This document shows, one piece after another, positions 35,726-45,130 of a stretch of DNA of 64,000 bases. Position numbers and translations under genes: made by a program. The DNA is from Methylobacterium mesophilicum (lineage in GTDB: Bacteria > Pseudomonadota > Alphaproteobacteria > Rhizobiales > Beijerinckiaceae). A model generated the notes under the pieces. It made no database searches. It was given only the letters and a program-made list of their open reading frames with translations, and had not been told where the DNA came from. Numbering within the stretch: position 1 is the first letter of the stretch; every line of letters starts with the position of its first letter. The stretch is from assembly GCF_022179445.1 (NCBI RefSeq), contig NZ_BPQU01000002.1, positions 1 through 64,000 of the forward strand. Direction: 5' to 3'.

Positions 35726-36154
35726 ATGCTCGAGGAATTCAAGACATTCGCCCTGCGCGGGAACGTCGTCGATCTCGCGGTCGGCGTGATCATCGGCGCG
35801 GCCTTCGGATCGATCGTCAATTCCGCCGTGCAGGACCTGTTCATGCCGGCGATCGGGGCGATCACGGGCGGGCTCGATTTCTCGAACTACTACATCCCGC
35901 TCTCATCGAAGGTGCAGGCCGGGCTGCCCTACGTGGACGCCAAGAAGCAAGGCGCCGTCTTGGGTTACGGCCAGTTCCTGACGTTGACCATCAACTTCAT
36001 GATCGTGGCCTTCGTGCTGTTCCTAGTGATCCGGGCCATGAACAAGCTGCAGAACGCCGAGGCCAAGAAGCCCGAGGCTGTGGCCGAAGTCCCGGCGGAC
36101 GTGAAGCTCCTGTCGGAGATCCGCGATCTGCTGGCCGAGAAGCCGCGGGTCTGA
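35726..36154 (+). CDS. mscL: Large-conductance mechanosensitive channel
   Basis: A 142-residue MscL. The N-terminal [20 protein letters not shown], the pore helix [20 protein letters not shown], the second membrane segment [20 protein letters not shown] and the C-terminal helix ending [13 protein letters not shown] residues are all present. It opens under membrane tension to release solutes on osmotic downshock. Length and order are normal. It stands alone 68 bases after pssA. Confidence 0.96.
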   Translation: MLEEFKTFALRGNVVDLAVGVIIGAAFGSIVNSAVQDLFMPAIGAITGGLDFSNYYIPLSSKVQAGLPYVDAKKQGAVLGYGQFLTLTINFMIVAFVLFLVIRAMNKLQNAEAKKPEAVAEVPADVKLLSEIRDLLAEKPRV

Positions 36155-36188
36155 CGCGGCATCGCGTTTCAGACCGGGGGCTTACCGT

Positions 36189-36464
36189 TCAAGCCTGAGG
36201 CTTGTCGGCGTCGTCTGGCTTCACGCCCAGGGCGTCGAGGATCTGGTCGAGAGCCTGGCCGACCGCCTCGGTACCCTCCTCATGGGTCTTCAGCCGGGTC
36301 TCGAGCCGGCGGATCTGCGGCTCGAACGCGTCCGGAACCGGATCGTCCCCGAGGAAGCGGGGCTTGTCGGTCCCGACCGGCAGGACGCCGCGCAATTGCT
36401 GGCCGAGGTGATCGCGCACCGGTTCCGGCAGCGTCGCGCCGGGGTCGCCTGGATCCTGGCTCAT
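36189..36464 (-). CDS. Small conserved protein with NepR-like segment
   Basis: A 91-residue acidic soluble protein. Residues 15-25 (PVRDHLGQQLR) and the later DPVPDAFEPQIRRLE resemble the two halves of the NepR anti-sigma pattern, but with extra residues (TDKPRFLGD) between them. The C-terminal part, THEEGTEAVGQALDQILDAL, is helical. I recall similar small Rhizobiales proteins of unknown function. It is encoded downstream of a DUF1236 gene and two genes from a sigma factor with a NepR-like domain. The relation to NepR is only a suggestion. Confidence 0.6.
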   Translation of the reverse strand: MSQDPGDPGATLPEPVRDHLGQQLRGVLPVGTDKPRFLGDDPVPDAFEPQIRRLETRLKTHEEGTEAVGQALDQILDALGVKPDDADKPQA

Positions 36465-36543
36465 GGTCGCCTCATGGTTCACGTGGCGGATCAACGGCTT
36501 CGCTGGAGAACCGTTGCGCCTCCGGCATCCTGCGGATCGAAGA

Positions 36544-36574
36544 CGGGCCCCGGAGCGGGTCGCTCCGGGGCCCG
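36544..36574 (-). terminator. Hairpin terminator after the DUF1236 gene
   Basis: A perfect 14-base stem (36544-36557 with 36561-36574) around a three-base loop lies about 30 bases past the stop of the minus-strand gene at 36604. A second, six-base stem at 36584-36600 precedes it. The T-run on the minus strand is weak (TCTTCGAT), so termination may be partial. Confidence 0.6.
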
Positions 36575-36603
36575 GTGGGCCGGCACGGGACCGGCCCGTG
36601 CGA

Positions 36604-37017
36604 TCAGTCGATGACCTCGACGATCCGGTGGCCGCGATCGACCAGCACCGGACGGTCGTTCACGACGGTGTAGCGGTAGCCCGGCTGCACGCGGTACTCG
36701 TTCGGGACGTCGTAGTAGGTGACGCCCGAGGACGGCAGGGTCGAGCCGACGGCGACGCGGCCGTCGTAATCGTACGAGCGGACGTTGCGCTCGCGGACGT
36801 AGCTGCGGAAGCGCGGCGCCATGTCGACGCCGAGGATGCCGCCCACCGTGCCGGTGGCCGCACCGACGGCACCGCCGACGATCCCGCCGATCGGGCCGGC
36901 CGCGTCGTTGCCGGCGGCGGCGCCGCGCTCGGCACCCGGGATGGTGCCCTGGGCCTGGGCGGCCAGCGGCAGCGACAGGGCGAGGACCGAGGCTGCGATA
37001 AGGGTCTTGAAGGTCAT
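36604..37017 (-). CDS. DUF1236 periplasmic protein
   Basis: A 137-residue exported protein with a clear signal peptide (FKTLIAASVLALSLPLAAQAQ). A Gly/Ala-rich stretch (residues about 35-65, a glycine-zipper-like GGIVGGAVGAATGTVGGILG) and a C-terminal DUF1236 domain with VNDRPVLVDRGHRIVEVID follow. The start at 37017 is supported by GGAG nine bases upstream. DUF1236 proteins are common in Rhizobiales and often stress-induced. The gene lies 125 bases downstream of the EcfG-like sigma factor gene, so control by it is possible, though I found no clear GGAAC-N17-CGTT promoter. Confidence 0.85.
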   Translation of the reverse strand: MTFKTLIAASVLALSLPLAAQAQGTIPGAERGAAAGNDAAGPIGGIVGGAVGAATGTVGGILGVDMAPRFRSYVRERNVRSYDYDGRVAVGSTLPSSGVTYYDVPNEYRVQPGYRYTVVNDRPVLVDRGHRIVEVID

Positions 37018-37142
37018 ACGGGACATCTCCGTTCCGTGGCGTTCCGCCGCAGCGAGGCGACGAAGCTCGGGCCGGTAACGCCCGATCCCCGGATTCGGAT
37101 GCATCTTTTTTCGCGACGGCGGCGGGCCGCCCGGCGCGATTC

Positions 37143-37895
37143 CTACGCGTCCTTGGGCATCGCCGACTGGATGAACCGGTCGGAGCCGAGATCCTCCTCG
37201 TCGTAGCCCAGCAGCTCCGCCAGGCGGCCGCGGGCACGGCTGACCCGGCTCTTCACGGTGCCGACCTTGCAGCCCATGATCGTGGCGGCCTCCTCGTAGG
37301 AGACGCCCTCGGCCCCCACCAGCACCAGCGCCTCACGCTGGTCCGGCGGTAGCTTGGCCAGGGCCGACTGCAGGTCCTCGACGTCGAGCCGGTCGCCCTG
37401 GTGCGGGGCCGTGGCCAGCCGCGCCGCGTAGGAGCCGTCCTGGTCCTCGACCTCGCGGACCCGCTTGCGGTGATCCGAATAGAAGATATTGCGCAGGATG
37501 GTGAACAACCACGCGTTGAGGTTGGTCCCCGGCTGGAACCGGGCGCGGTGCTGCCAGCCCTTGAGCAGGGTATCCTGGACGAGGTCGTCGGAGCGGGCGG
37601 GGTTCGAGGTCAGCGACAGCGCGAAGGCGCGCAGGGACGGGACGGCCGCGAGCAGGCCGTTGCGGAACTCCGGCTCGATCGCCTCGCCGCGGGCGCGCAG
37701 CGCCTCCTCCAGCTTCTCGATCAGGTCGGCGAAGCGGGAGGGCAGCACCTCCTCGCCGATCCGCTCGTAGACGGTGCGCAGGTGCTCGCCGAGATGCGTG
37801 CGGATGTTCGGGGCGAGATTCGGGCGGCCATCCCGAAGCGCATCCCGAAGCCCGTCCTCATGGGACAGGGCGGTGTCGGTGTCGTCGCGGGTCAT
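37143..37895 (-). CDS. EcfG-type sigma factor with N-terminal NepR-like domain
   Basis: A 250-residue protein. Residues 30-65 (IRTHLGEHLRTVYERIGEEV then LPSRFADLIEKLEEA) match the NepR anti-sigma pattern HLGxxLRxxY...E..P..F..L...L. From about residue 80 it is an EcfG sigma factor: region 2 holds ARSDDLVQDTLLKGWQHR and LNAWLFTILRNIFYSD, and region 4 holds LPPDQREALVLVGAEGVSYE and VGTVKSRVSRARGRL. Normally NepR and EcfG are separate proteins and PhyR releases the sigma by binding NepR. Here anti-sigma and sigma parts would be one chain. No phyR or histidine kinase gene is in the window. Confidence 0.88.
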   Translation of the reverse strand: MTRDDTDTALSHEDGLRDALRDGRPNLAPNIRTHLGEHLRTVYERIGEEVLPSRFADLIEKLEEALRARGEAIEPEFRNGLLAAVPSLRAFALSLTSNPARSDDLVQDTLLKGWQHRARFQPGTNLNAWLFTILRNIFYSDHRKRVREVEDQDGSYAARLATAPHQGDRLDVEDLQSALAKLPPDQREALVLVGAEGVSYEEAATIMGCKVGTVKSRVSRARGRLAELLGYDEEDLGSDRFIQSAMPKDA

Positions 37896-38055
37896 GCGTA
37901 TCGCGCTCGTCAGCTTATCGTGGCTCGACCTGCGGTCCGGGGCGGTCGAGGCGGATCGCTTGCCGGCCGAACTCCCCTGAAGCCCGGCCGATGCGCTCCT
38001 GTTACGGTCGTTCTAGCGCATCGGGGGGCGGCATGCACCCTCGCTCAAGTCGGAC

Positions 38056-38841
38056 TTAAGAGGCTCCTGCCGGCCTCAACAGGCGGATCGCCCCGTCCCG
38101 CAGGGTGAGGACGTCGCCGCGGGCGAGGTCGGTCCAGCGTTCGTCCCGGGTCAGCGCCTGGGTGGCAATCACCGTGACCACGTCGCTCTCCGAGGTCTCC
38201 TGCGCGAAATTCACCTGCCAATCCTCGTCGATCAGGGTGGCGGTGCCGAACGGGGCGCGCCGGGTGAGGTAGCACAGGCGCTTGCCGCAATGGGCGTAGA
38301 GGGTGCGGCTGTCGGTCAGCAGCATGTTGAACACGCCCATGGCGTGCAGCTCGCCCGCGAGGTCCGCGACGGCGCGGTCCAGGGTGGCGGGACGGGGCAG
38401 GGCCCGGAACCGCGCCTGGAGGCGGCCGAGCATCCAGCAGAAGGCGTGCTCGCTGTCCGTCGAGCCGATCGGCATGAACCCGCCGAGCGGCAGACGCTTC
38501 ACGCCCTTGAGTTGGCCGTTATGCGCGAAGGTCCACCGGCGGCCCCACAATTCCCGGGCGAACGGATGGGTGTTCTCCAGGCTGACCCGGCCGCGGTTGG
38601 CCTTACGCACGTGGGCGACGACGATGCGGCTCTTGATCGGCATGTCGCGCAGCAGCCGGGCCAGCTGCGAGCGCGAGCTCGGCTCCGGCTCGTGGAAGCT
38701 GCGGCAGGTCCGCCCGTCGTAGAAGCTGATGCCCCAGCCGTCGGCATGGGGCCCGGTTTCGCCGCCGCGCCGGGCCAACCCGGCGAACGAGAAGCGGATG
38801 TCGGTCGGCACGTTGGCGCTCATGCCGAGCAGTTCGCACAT
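38056..38841 (-). CDS. Class II glutamine amidotransferase (YafJ-like)
   Basis: A 261-residue Ntn-type amidotransferase. Cys2 in MCELLGMSANVP is the nucleophile after Met removal; ADGWGISFYDG, AHVRKANRG, the oxyanion region FAHNGQLKG and STDSEHAFCWML are typical of YafJ/EgtC-like stand-alone domains. It releases ammonia from a glutamyl or gamma-glutamyl substrate. No synthetase partner is adjacent. A role in ergothioneine synthesis would need egtB and egtD, which are not here. Confidence 0.9.
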   Translation of the reverse strand: MCELLGMSANVPTDIRFSFAGLARRGGETGPHADGWGISFYDGRTCRSFHEPEPSSRSQLARLLRDMPIKSRIVVAHVRKANRGRVSLENTHPFARELWGRRWTFAHNGQLKGVKRLPLGGFMPIGSTDSEHAFCWMLGRLQARFRALPRPATLDRAVADLAGELHAMGVFNMLLTDSRTLYAHCGKRLCYLTRRAPFGTATLIDEDWQVNFAQETSESDVVTVIATQALTRDERWTDLARGDVLTLRDGAIRLLRPAGAS

Positions 38842-38919
38842 GATCTCCGACTTTCCACCCGAACCGCATCCGCGGGTCAGCGGATTTAGAGACGTTCGAT
38901 CTTCGCGACAACCGACGTT

Positions 38920-39228
38920 TCAGTCGCTCTTCTGCGCATGCTCTAAAGCCCGCAGCACCGCGGCGGAGTCATGGCGGATCACGGTCAGATAGGCCAGCGT
39001 CGCGGCATCCGGCCGCGTGCGGCCCTGTTCAAGGTCGCGAAGGGTCCCGATCGGAAAGCCGAAGCGGGCCGCGAATTCGGCCTGCGTGAAACCGAGCTCC
39101 CGCCGCACGACCTTCACGTCGAGCGCCTGAGGACTGTGGACGCGATAGGTCCCCGGCTGGGCTTCGCCGCGGGCGATGGCGAGAGCCTGCTGCGCGGCCT
39201 CGACCAGCCCTTCACCGAACGCGGTCAT
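38920..39228 (-). CDS. XRE-family HTH regulator/antitoxin-like
   Basis: A 102-residue protein. The C-terminal HTH (VKVVRRELGFTQAEFAARFG then FPIGTLRDLEQGRTRPDAAT) is like those of HigA/NadS-type antitoxins, with AYLTVIRHDSAAVLRAL at the end. The start at 39228 is preceded by GAGAGGCGAG; an in-frame ATG at 39261 is an alternative. A toxin gene usually precedes such antitoxins, but upstream only a 47-codon frame is found (39269-39412). Confidence 0.8.
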   Translation of the reverse strand: MTAFGEGLVEAAQQALAIARGEAQPGTYRVHSPQALDVKVVRRELGFTQAEFAARFGFPIGTLRDLEQGRTRPDAATLAYLTVIRHDSAAVLRALEHAQKSD

Positions 39229-39268
39229 CTCTCGCCTCTCGATACACATCGCATCCACCATGTGTGGA

Positions 39269-39412
39269 TCACCCGTGCCTGTGCAAACCCGCGCGATACA
39301 CTTCGACCAGGTCCGTCAGCGCCGCTCTGACGGCATGCCGCTCGGCATGGCTGATATCGACGCGCTGCCCCTTCGAAACCAGACGAAGCAAGATGGAGCC
39401 TCCAACCTTCAC
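39269..39412 (-). CDS. Short open frame upstream of XRE regulator (toxin remnant?)
   Basis: A 47-codon frame with a GTG start at 39412 and TGA at 39269-39271. The translation starts VKVGGSILLRLVSKGQRVD and ends GLHRHG. It sits where a type II toxin gene would lie before the antitoxin-like gene, and reaches 4 bases into the end of the oxidase subunit IV gene. It is too short for a RelE or HigB toxin. It may be a remnant, a very small gene or chance. Confidence 0.3.
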   Translation of the reverse strand: MKVGGSILLRLVSKGQRVDISHAERHAVRAALTDLVEVYRAGLHRHG

Positions 39413-39720
39413 CGCGCCAGGTAATCCGTCAGCGTCATGCCGAACATGATGGCGACCCAGAAGAAGCCGATCCCCGAGAACAGCCGGATCAGCGGCGGCT
39501 CGTGGATCACCTCCATGGAGACCAGAAGGATCAGCGCCACCATCACGGCGACGACCAGGAGTTCGACGATCCAGACCTGGGCGAAGGGCAGGGTGGCGCC
39601 CAGGGTGACGTTGACCGCGAGCAGGGCCAGCAGCGCCAGGAAGGTCAGCACCGGCGTGCGCAGCCGGCGCCGGAGCAGGGCGCGGTCGTCGGCGCTCAAG
39701 GTGGCGAGGGGATTGCGCAT
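39409..39720 (-). CDS. Cytochrome c oxidase subunit IV-like membrane protein
   Basis: A 103-residue protein with three membrane segments (residues about 25-45, 50-72 and 82-100) in the pattern of prokaryotic oxidase subunit IV (CtaF/CoxD-like), including SMEVIHEPPLIRLFSGIGFF and the end GMTLTDYLAR. It is the last gene of the caa3 oxidase set, one base after the subunit III gene. It stabilises the enzyme and has no redox centre. Confidence 0.85.
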   Translation of the reverse strand: MRNPLATLSADDRALLRRRLRTPVLTFLALLALLAVNVTLGATLPFAQVWIVELLVVAVMVALILLVSMEVIHEPPLIRLFSGIGFFWVAIMFGMTLTDYLAR

Positions 39721-39721
39721 C

Positions 39722-40377
39722 CTACCGGTTGACCACGTAGAGGATCGGGAAGGCCAGGATCCAGACCAGGTCGATGAAGTGCCAGTACAGGCCGTAGACC
39801 TCGATCCAGTTCTGGTGGCGGGACAGGAAGCCGGCCTTGGCAGCCATCCAGGTCATGCCGAGCAGGAGCGCGATGCCGGTGAACAGGTGGGCCGCGTGCA
39901 GGATCGTGGCGACGTAGTAGAGGTTCACGAACAGCCGCGCGGGCGGCGTCTCGGCCAGCGCGAAGGGCCGGCTGCCGAGGAACGGCATCATGTGCTCGGC
40001 CCAGTCGGCGTAATACTCGTAGCCCTTGAGCACCAGGAACAGGCCGCCCAGCGCCGCGGTGGCCAGCATCGCCCGGACCATGGCGCGCTGCCAGCCGATC
40101 CGCGAGAATTCGATCGCCATCGACATGGTCAAGCTGGAGCAGATCAGCACTACGGTGTTGGTGGCGCCGATCCAGAACTTGAGGTGCTTGGCCGCCGCGA
40201 CGGTCGTCTCGGGGTGCTGGATCCGGACGATCAGCGCCACGAGGAACAGGGCCGAGAACAGTAAGAGTTCGGTGATCAGCCAGGCCCAGATGCCCAGCGT
40301 CGCGGCGGCGCGCTGCTGGGCCACCGTCTCGAAATGCCCGGCGCGGGCGACCCCGACGCCATCTGCCAGCCCTTCGC

Positions 40378-40381
<4 letters not shown>
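39722..40381 (-). CDS. ctaE: Cytochrome c oxidase subunit III
   Basis: A 219-residue, five-helix subunit III. Motifs include [55 protein letters not shown] and the C-terminal [19 protein letters not shown]. It lacks the two extra N-terminal helices of longer homologues. The start at 40381 overlaps the coxA stop by four bases. It supports proton-pumping subunit I. Confidence 0.93.
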
Positions 40382-42054
<1,673 letters not shown>

Positions 42055-42073
42055 GGTGTCGCCCTCGTCGCCG

Positions 42074-43048
42074 TCATGGAGTGGCCTGCGCGGCCTTGCC
42101 GGAGGCCGGCGCCGTGTAGGATTTGAGAAAATCAATGAGCGTCCCGAGTTCGTCCTCCGGGATCCGGCCGGCGAAGCTCGGCATCACCTGCTTGTAGCCC
42201 TCGGCGAGCCGGTCGCCGTTCGGGTTCAGGATCTTTTCGCGCAGCCAGGCGTCGTCGGCCGCCACCGTGCGGCCGTCGGCGAGCTTCACTTGGCTGCCGT
42301 GGAGGCCGGCCAGGCTCGGGGCCTTCACGGCGGAGCCGGGATCGTGGCAGCCGGCGCAACCATAGGCCTCGTAGAGGGTGCGGCCGGCCGCGACCTTGCC
42401 CTGCTGCGCGCCGGCATGGGTCAGCCAGTCTTGGTAGTCGCCGGGATTCATGAAGCTGATCTCGCCGCCCATCACCGAATGGTCGGTGCCGCAATATTCC
42501 GAGCAGTAGAGGTGATAGGTGCCGATCTTGTCGGCCTTGAACCACAGGTCGGTGTAGCGGTCGGGGAGCGCCGCCACCTGCAAGCGCAGGGCCGGCAGGT
42601 AGAGGGCGTGGATCACGTCCTGGCTGATGATGCGCAGGCGGATCGGCTGCCCGATCGGCACGTGCAGGTCGTTGATCTCGGCCTGACCGGTGGGATGCTG
42701 GAACTTCCACATCCATTGCCGGCCGATCGCCTCGATCACCATGGCGTCCGGCGGGGCGTTCTTCGAGGCGATGAACACCCGGGCGCCCCAGACGAAGAAG
42801 ATCAGCGTCAGCAGGAACGGGATCAGCATCCAGCTGATCTCGATGAGGTTGGAGCGGATGCCGGAGGGGCTGCGATCCGCCTCCGAACCCTCGCGGTAGC
42901 GCAGGGCGAAATAGGTGATCGCCACGAAGACCGGCACGGTCAGCAGCAGGGTCAGGACCGTGAAGGCCAGGATGAGCAGGTCCGTCTCGGTCGCGGTGCC
43001 GGAGACCGCGGCGGGCCAAAGTTCCAGGGCTGCGTGGTTCGGCGTCAT
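42074..43048 (-). CDS. ctaC: Cytochrome c oxidase subunit II with fused cytochrome c
   Basis: A 324-residue subunit II. Two membrane helices (residues about 25-50 and 70-92) are followed by the cupredoxin domain with the Cu-A site Cys182, Cys186, His190 and Met193 ([12 protein letters not shown]), and then a C-terminal cytochrome c with haem site Cys231-Ala-Gly-Cys234-His235. The fused haem makes this a caa3 oxidase that can take electrons directly from a neighbouring complex. The gene lies 19 bases upstream of coxA and after the alternative complex III genes. Confidence 0.95.
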   Translation of the reverse strand: MTPNHAALELWPAAVSGTATETDLLILAFTVLTLLLTVPVFVAITYFALRYREGSEADRSPSGIRSNLIEISWMLIPFLLTLIFFVWGARVFIASKNAPPDAMVIEAIGRQWMWKFQHPTGQAEINDLHVPIGQPIRLRIISQDVIHALYLPALRLQVAALPDRYTDLWFKADKIGTYHLYCSEYCGTDHSVMGGEISFMNPGDYQDWLTHAGAQQGKVAAGRTLYEAYGCAGCHDPGSAVKAPSLAGLHGSQVKLADGRTVAADDAWLREKILNPNGDRLAEGYKQVMPSFAGRIPEDELGTLIDFLKSYTAPASGKAAQATP

Positions 43049-43053
43049 CCTGC

Positions 43054-43548
43054 CTACCGTTCCGGCGCGTCGAGGGAGCGGCCGACGACGAGGTCCATCG
43101 CCCGATCGACCGGAATGCGGGCGCGGGTGCGGGCCGGATCGCTGTAGCCGTAGCCGGAGAGCCGCGCCTCGGCCGCGGCCCGCTGATGGTCGAGGTCGGC
43201 GTAGGGATCCGCCTGGAGGTTCGGCGGCGGCGGCGTCAGCGGCGCGGTCTGCTGCTTCGTCAGCGTCGGCAGGGCCCGCCGCTGGCTCGCGCTGAACGCG
43301 CCCATCATCCAGACCATGGTGCCGATCACGCTCAGGACGGACAGCGCCAGGCCCGCCATCACCAGCGCGGTGTTGCGGACCTTGACGTCCCGGGTCTCAT
43401 AGCCGGGATCGTCGGGGTCGCGCGGGGCGTTGGCCGGCTTGCCCGGCGCGATGGCGCTCCCCGGGCGAGCGCCGAGCAGGCCGCTGCCGCGCAGGGTCAA
43501 CCCGGCCAGGATCGCCGGGATCAGGCCGGGACCGGGACGCGGGCTCAC
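43054..43548 (-). CDS. Small membrane protein of the act/cox cluster
   Basis: A 164-residue protein. A Pro/Gly-rich N-terminal part holds a membrane segment (VRNTALVMAGLALSVLSVIG, residues about 62-90), followed by a periplasmic tail with PPPNLQADPYADLDHQRAAA and IPVDRAMDLVVGRSLD. The GTG start at 43548 overlaps the actF stop (GTGA) and follows GGGAGGAC. The tail resembles the linker that precedes small cytochrome or assembly subunits, but there is no CxxCH. It may be a structural link between alternative complex III and the oxidase. Confidence 0.75.
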   Translation of the reverse strand: MSPRPGPGLIPAILAGLTLRGSGLLGARPGSAIAPGKPANAPRDPDDPGYETRDVKVRNTALVMAGLALSVLSVIGTMVWMMGAFSASQRRALPTLTKQQTAPLTPPPPNLQADPYADLDHQRAAAEARLSGYGYSDPARTRARIPVDRAMDLVVGRSLDAPER

Positions 43549-44597
43549 GACGTCCTCCCGGCGCGCCGGGCGCCCGGCGCCGGGCGCCCGCGCAACAGCG
43601 GATGGAGCGCGGCGGCGAGGCAGGCCACCGCCAGGGCCGCGAACCCGTCCGCCGGACGGAGCACGAACCGGTCGCGCAGGGCCGGGGTGACCAGCCAGAA
43701 CATCTCGAGGGCGTGCACCGCGAGCGCCGCGCCGGCCAGGACCCGGGTGGTCGGGCGGCCCGGCCGCAGGGTCGCGAGCCCGGCCAGCACCACCACGGCC
43801 CCGGCGCCGATCGACAGCCCGCGCCCGAGGCTGCCGCCCCGGGCGAAGTACCAGGCGACCTCCGGGGGCAGGTTGGCGGACCAGACGATCAGGAACTGCA
43901 CGAAGTGCATGAACGCCCAGAGCCCGAGCAGCACCGCCAGGGGAACCAGCCGGCCGCGCCCGGGCGCCGTCCGGCCGCGGCCCACCGGCTCCGGCTCCTC
44001 CCAGGCGAGCAGGATCGCGGCCGCGAAGGCCAGCCCGCTCCAGGCGGTCATCACCAGCAGACCCAGCAGGGTCGAATCGAGCCGCGGGTCGAGGGAGGCG
44101 ATCACGTCGGTGGTGAACAGCGTGCCGACCACCGCGTGGAGGCCCACCGCCGGCACGGTGCGGCCCTCGCCCGGCTCGTCGAAGGGCCGCGCGAACCGGA
44201 TCGACAGCCAGGTCCAGGCGGCGAGATACGCGATCACCCGGGCCACGAAGAACGGCGTGGTGAACCAGTAAGCCGCCAGCGGGGTGCGGGGCGCCGCCCC
44301 GACCCACGGGTAGAGCACCGGCGCCGCGGCGAGCAGGGGCAGCCCCAGCAGCGCGGCCACCGGCATCAGCGCCATGAGCCGGCGCAGGCCCGCCAGCATC
44401 TCGATCCCGCCGCGTTCGCGCACGCGCTTGCCGAAGCGTTCGGCCACGATCGTCACCGGCAGGGCGCCGACCGGCAGCGCCAGCAGGACGAGCCAGGCCG
44501 CCAGGTAGGAGGACGCCGCGCCGCGCCAGCCGCCCGCGAGCCAGCAGGCGGCGAGCAGGCCGAGCCCGAGGAGGCCGATCAGTACGGGCCGGCTCAT
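43545..44597 (-). CDS. actF: Alternative complex III subunit ActF
   Basis: A 350-residue protein with about ten membrane helices, of the ActF class (quinol:cytochrome c oxidoreductase membrane subunit related to NrfD). Conserved parts include AAYWFTTPFFVARVIAYLAAW, VGLHAVVGTLFTTDVIASLD and LGLWAFMHFVQFLIVWSANL. ActF pairs with ActC in the membrane and may carry protons. It overlaps actE by four bases at its start and the next small gene at its end. Confidence 0.9.
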   Translation of the reverse strand: MSRPVLIGLLGLGLLAACWLAGGWRGAASSYLAAWLVLLALPVGALPVTIVAERFGKRVRERGGIEMLAGLRRLMALMPVAALLGLPLLAAAPVLYPWVGAAPRTPLAAYWFTTPFFVARVIAYLAAWTWLSIRFARPFDEPGEGRTVPAVGLHAVVGTLFTTDVIASLDPRLDSTLLGLLVMTAWSGLAFAAAILLAWEEPEPVGRGRTAPGRGRLVPLAVLLGLWAFMHFVQFLIVWSANLPPEVAWYFARGGSLGRGLSIGAGAVVVLAGLATLRPGRPTTRVLAGAALAVHALEMFWLVTPALRDRFVLRPADGFAALAVACLAAALHPLLRGRPAPGARRAGRTS

Positions 44598-45130
44598 CGG
44601 GTCGCCTCCAGGCGGGCCCGGTCGTCCGGGGGCAGGCTCGCCACCACGGCGTCCTGGCTGAGCTGGAGCGCCCGGACATAGGCGACGATCGCCCAGCGGT
44701 CGGCCGACGGGATCATCTGGGCCATGCCGAACATCGCGCGCCGGCCGTTGCCGATGACGCCGTAGATCTCGGCGGCCGGGGCCCGGCGGAGCGGCTCGGC
44801 GGTGAGGTCGCCGGCCGGCGGGAAGCCGCGGGCCACGATCATGCCGCCGCCGCGCCCGTCCTGGCCGTGGCAGGGCGTGCAGAACACCCCGTAGCGCTCC
44901 CGGCCCCGGTCGATCAGGTCCCGGCCGATCGTCTGCGGCTGCGGCGCCTCGCGGGCCGGATCGACCCGCGGCACGGTCCCGGGCACCGGCTGGCGCATGG
45001 TGATCTGCCGGGGGAAGAACGGGTTCCGGTCCCAGGTCTTGGCCCGGGCCTGGTCGTCCATGTTGGCCTCGCCGCAGGCCGAGAGACCCGGCAGCGCCGC
45101 GACCAGGAGGAGGCTGGCGGCGCGCCTCAT
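44594..45130 (-). CDS. actE: Alternative complex III monohaem cytochrome c lipoprotein ActE
   Basis: A 178-residue cytochrome c. The lipobox LSAC puts the lipidated Cys at residue 19, and the haem site is CTPCHGQDGRG with Met ligands downstream (MFGMAQMIPSADRWAIVAYV). ActE hands electrons from the pentahaem subunit to the oxidase. The start overlaps the ActC-ActD gene stop by four bases (45127-45130). Confidence 0.93.
   Translation of the reverse strand: MRRAASLLLVAALPGLSACGEANMDDQARAKTWDRNPFFPRQITMRQPVPGTVPRVDPAREAPQPQTIGRDLIDRGRERYGVFCTPCHGQDGRGGGMIVARGFPPAGDLTAEPLRRAPAAEIYGVIGNGRRAMFGMAQMIPSADRWAIVAYVRALQLSQDAVVASLPPDDRARLEATR

Noticed and set aside
37896..38055. EcfG-type promoter (GGAAC-N16/17-CGTT) before the sigma factor gene
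   Set aside because: I read the region on both strands and found no pair with correct spacing. The same held upstream of the DUF1236 gene, where GGAAC occurs without a matching CGTT.
42055..42135. N-terminal extension of oxidase subunit I
   Set aside because: It would overlap the end of coxB with a proline/arginine-rich segment unlike the family. ATG at 42054 gives the expected N terminus.
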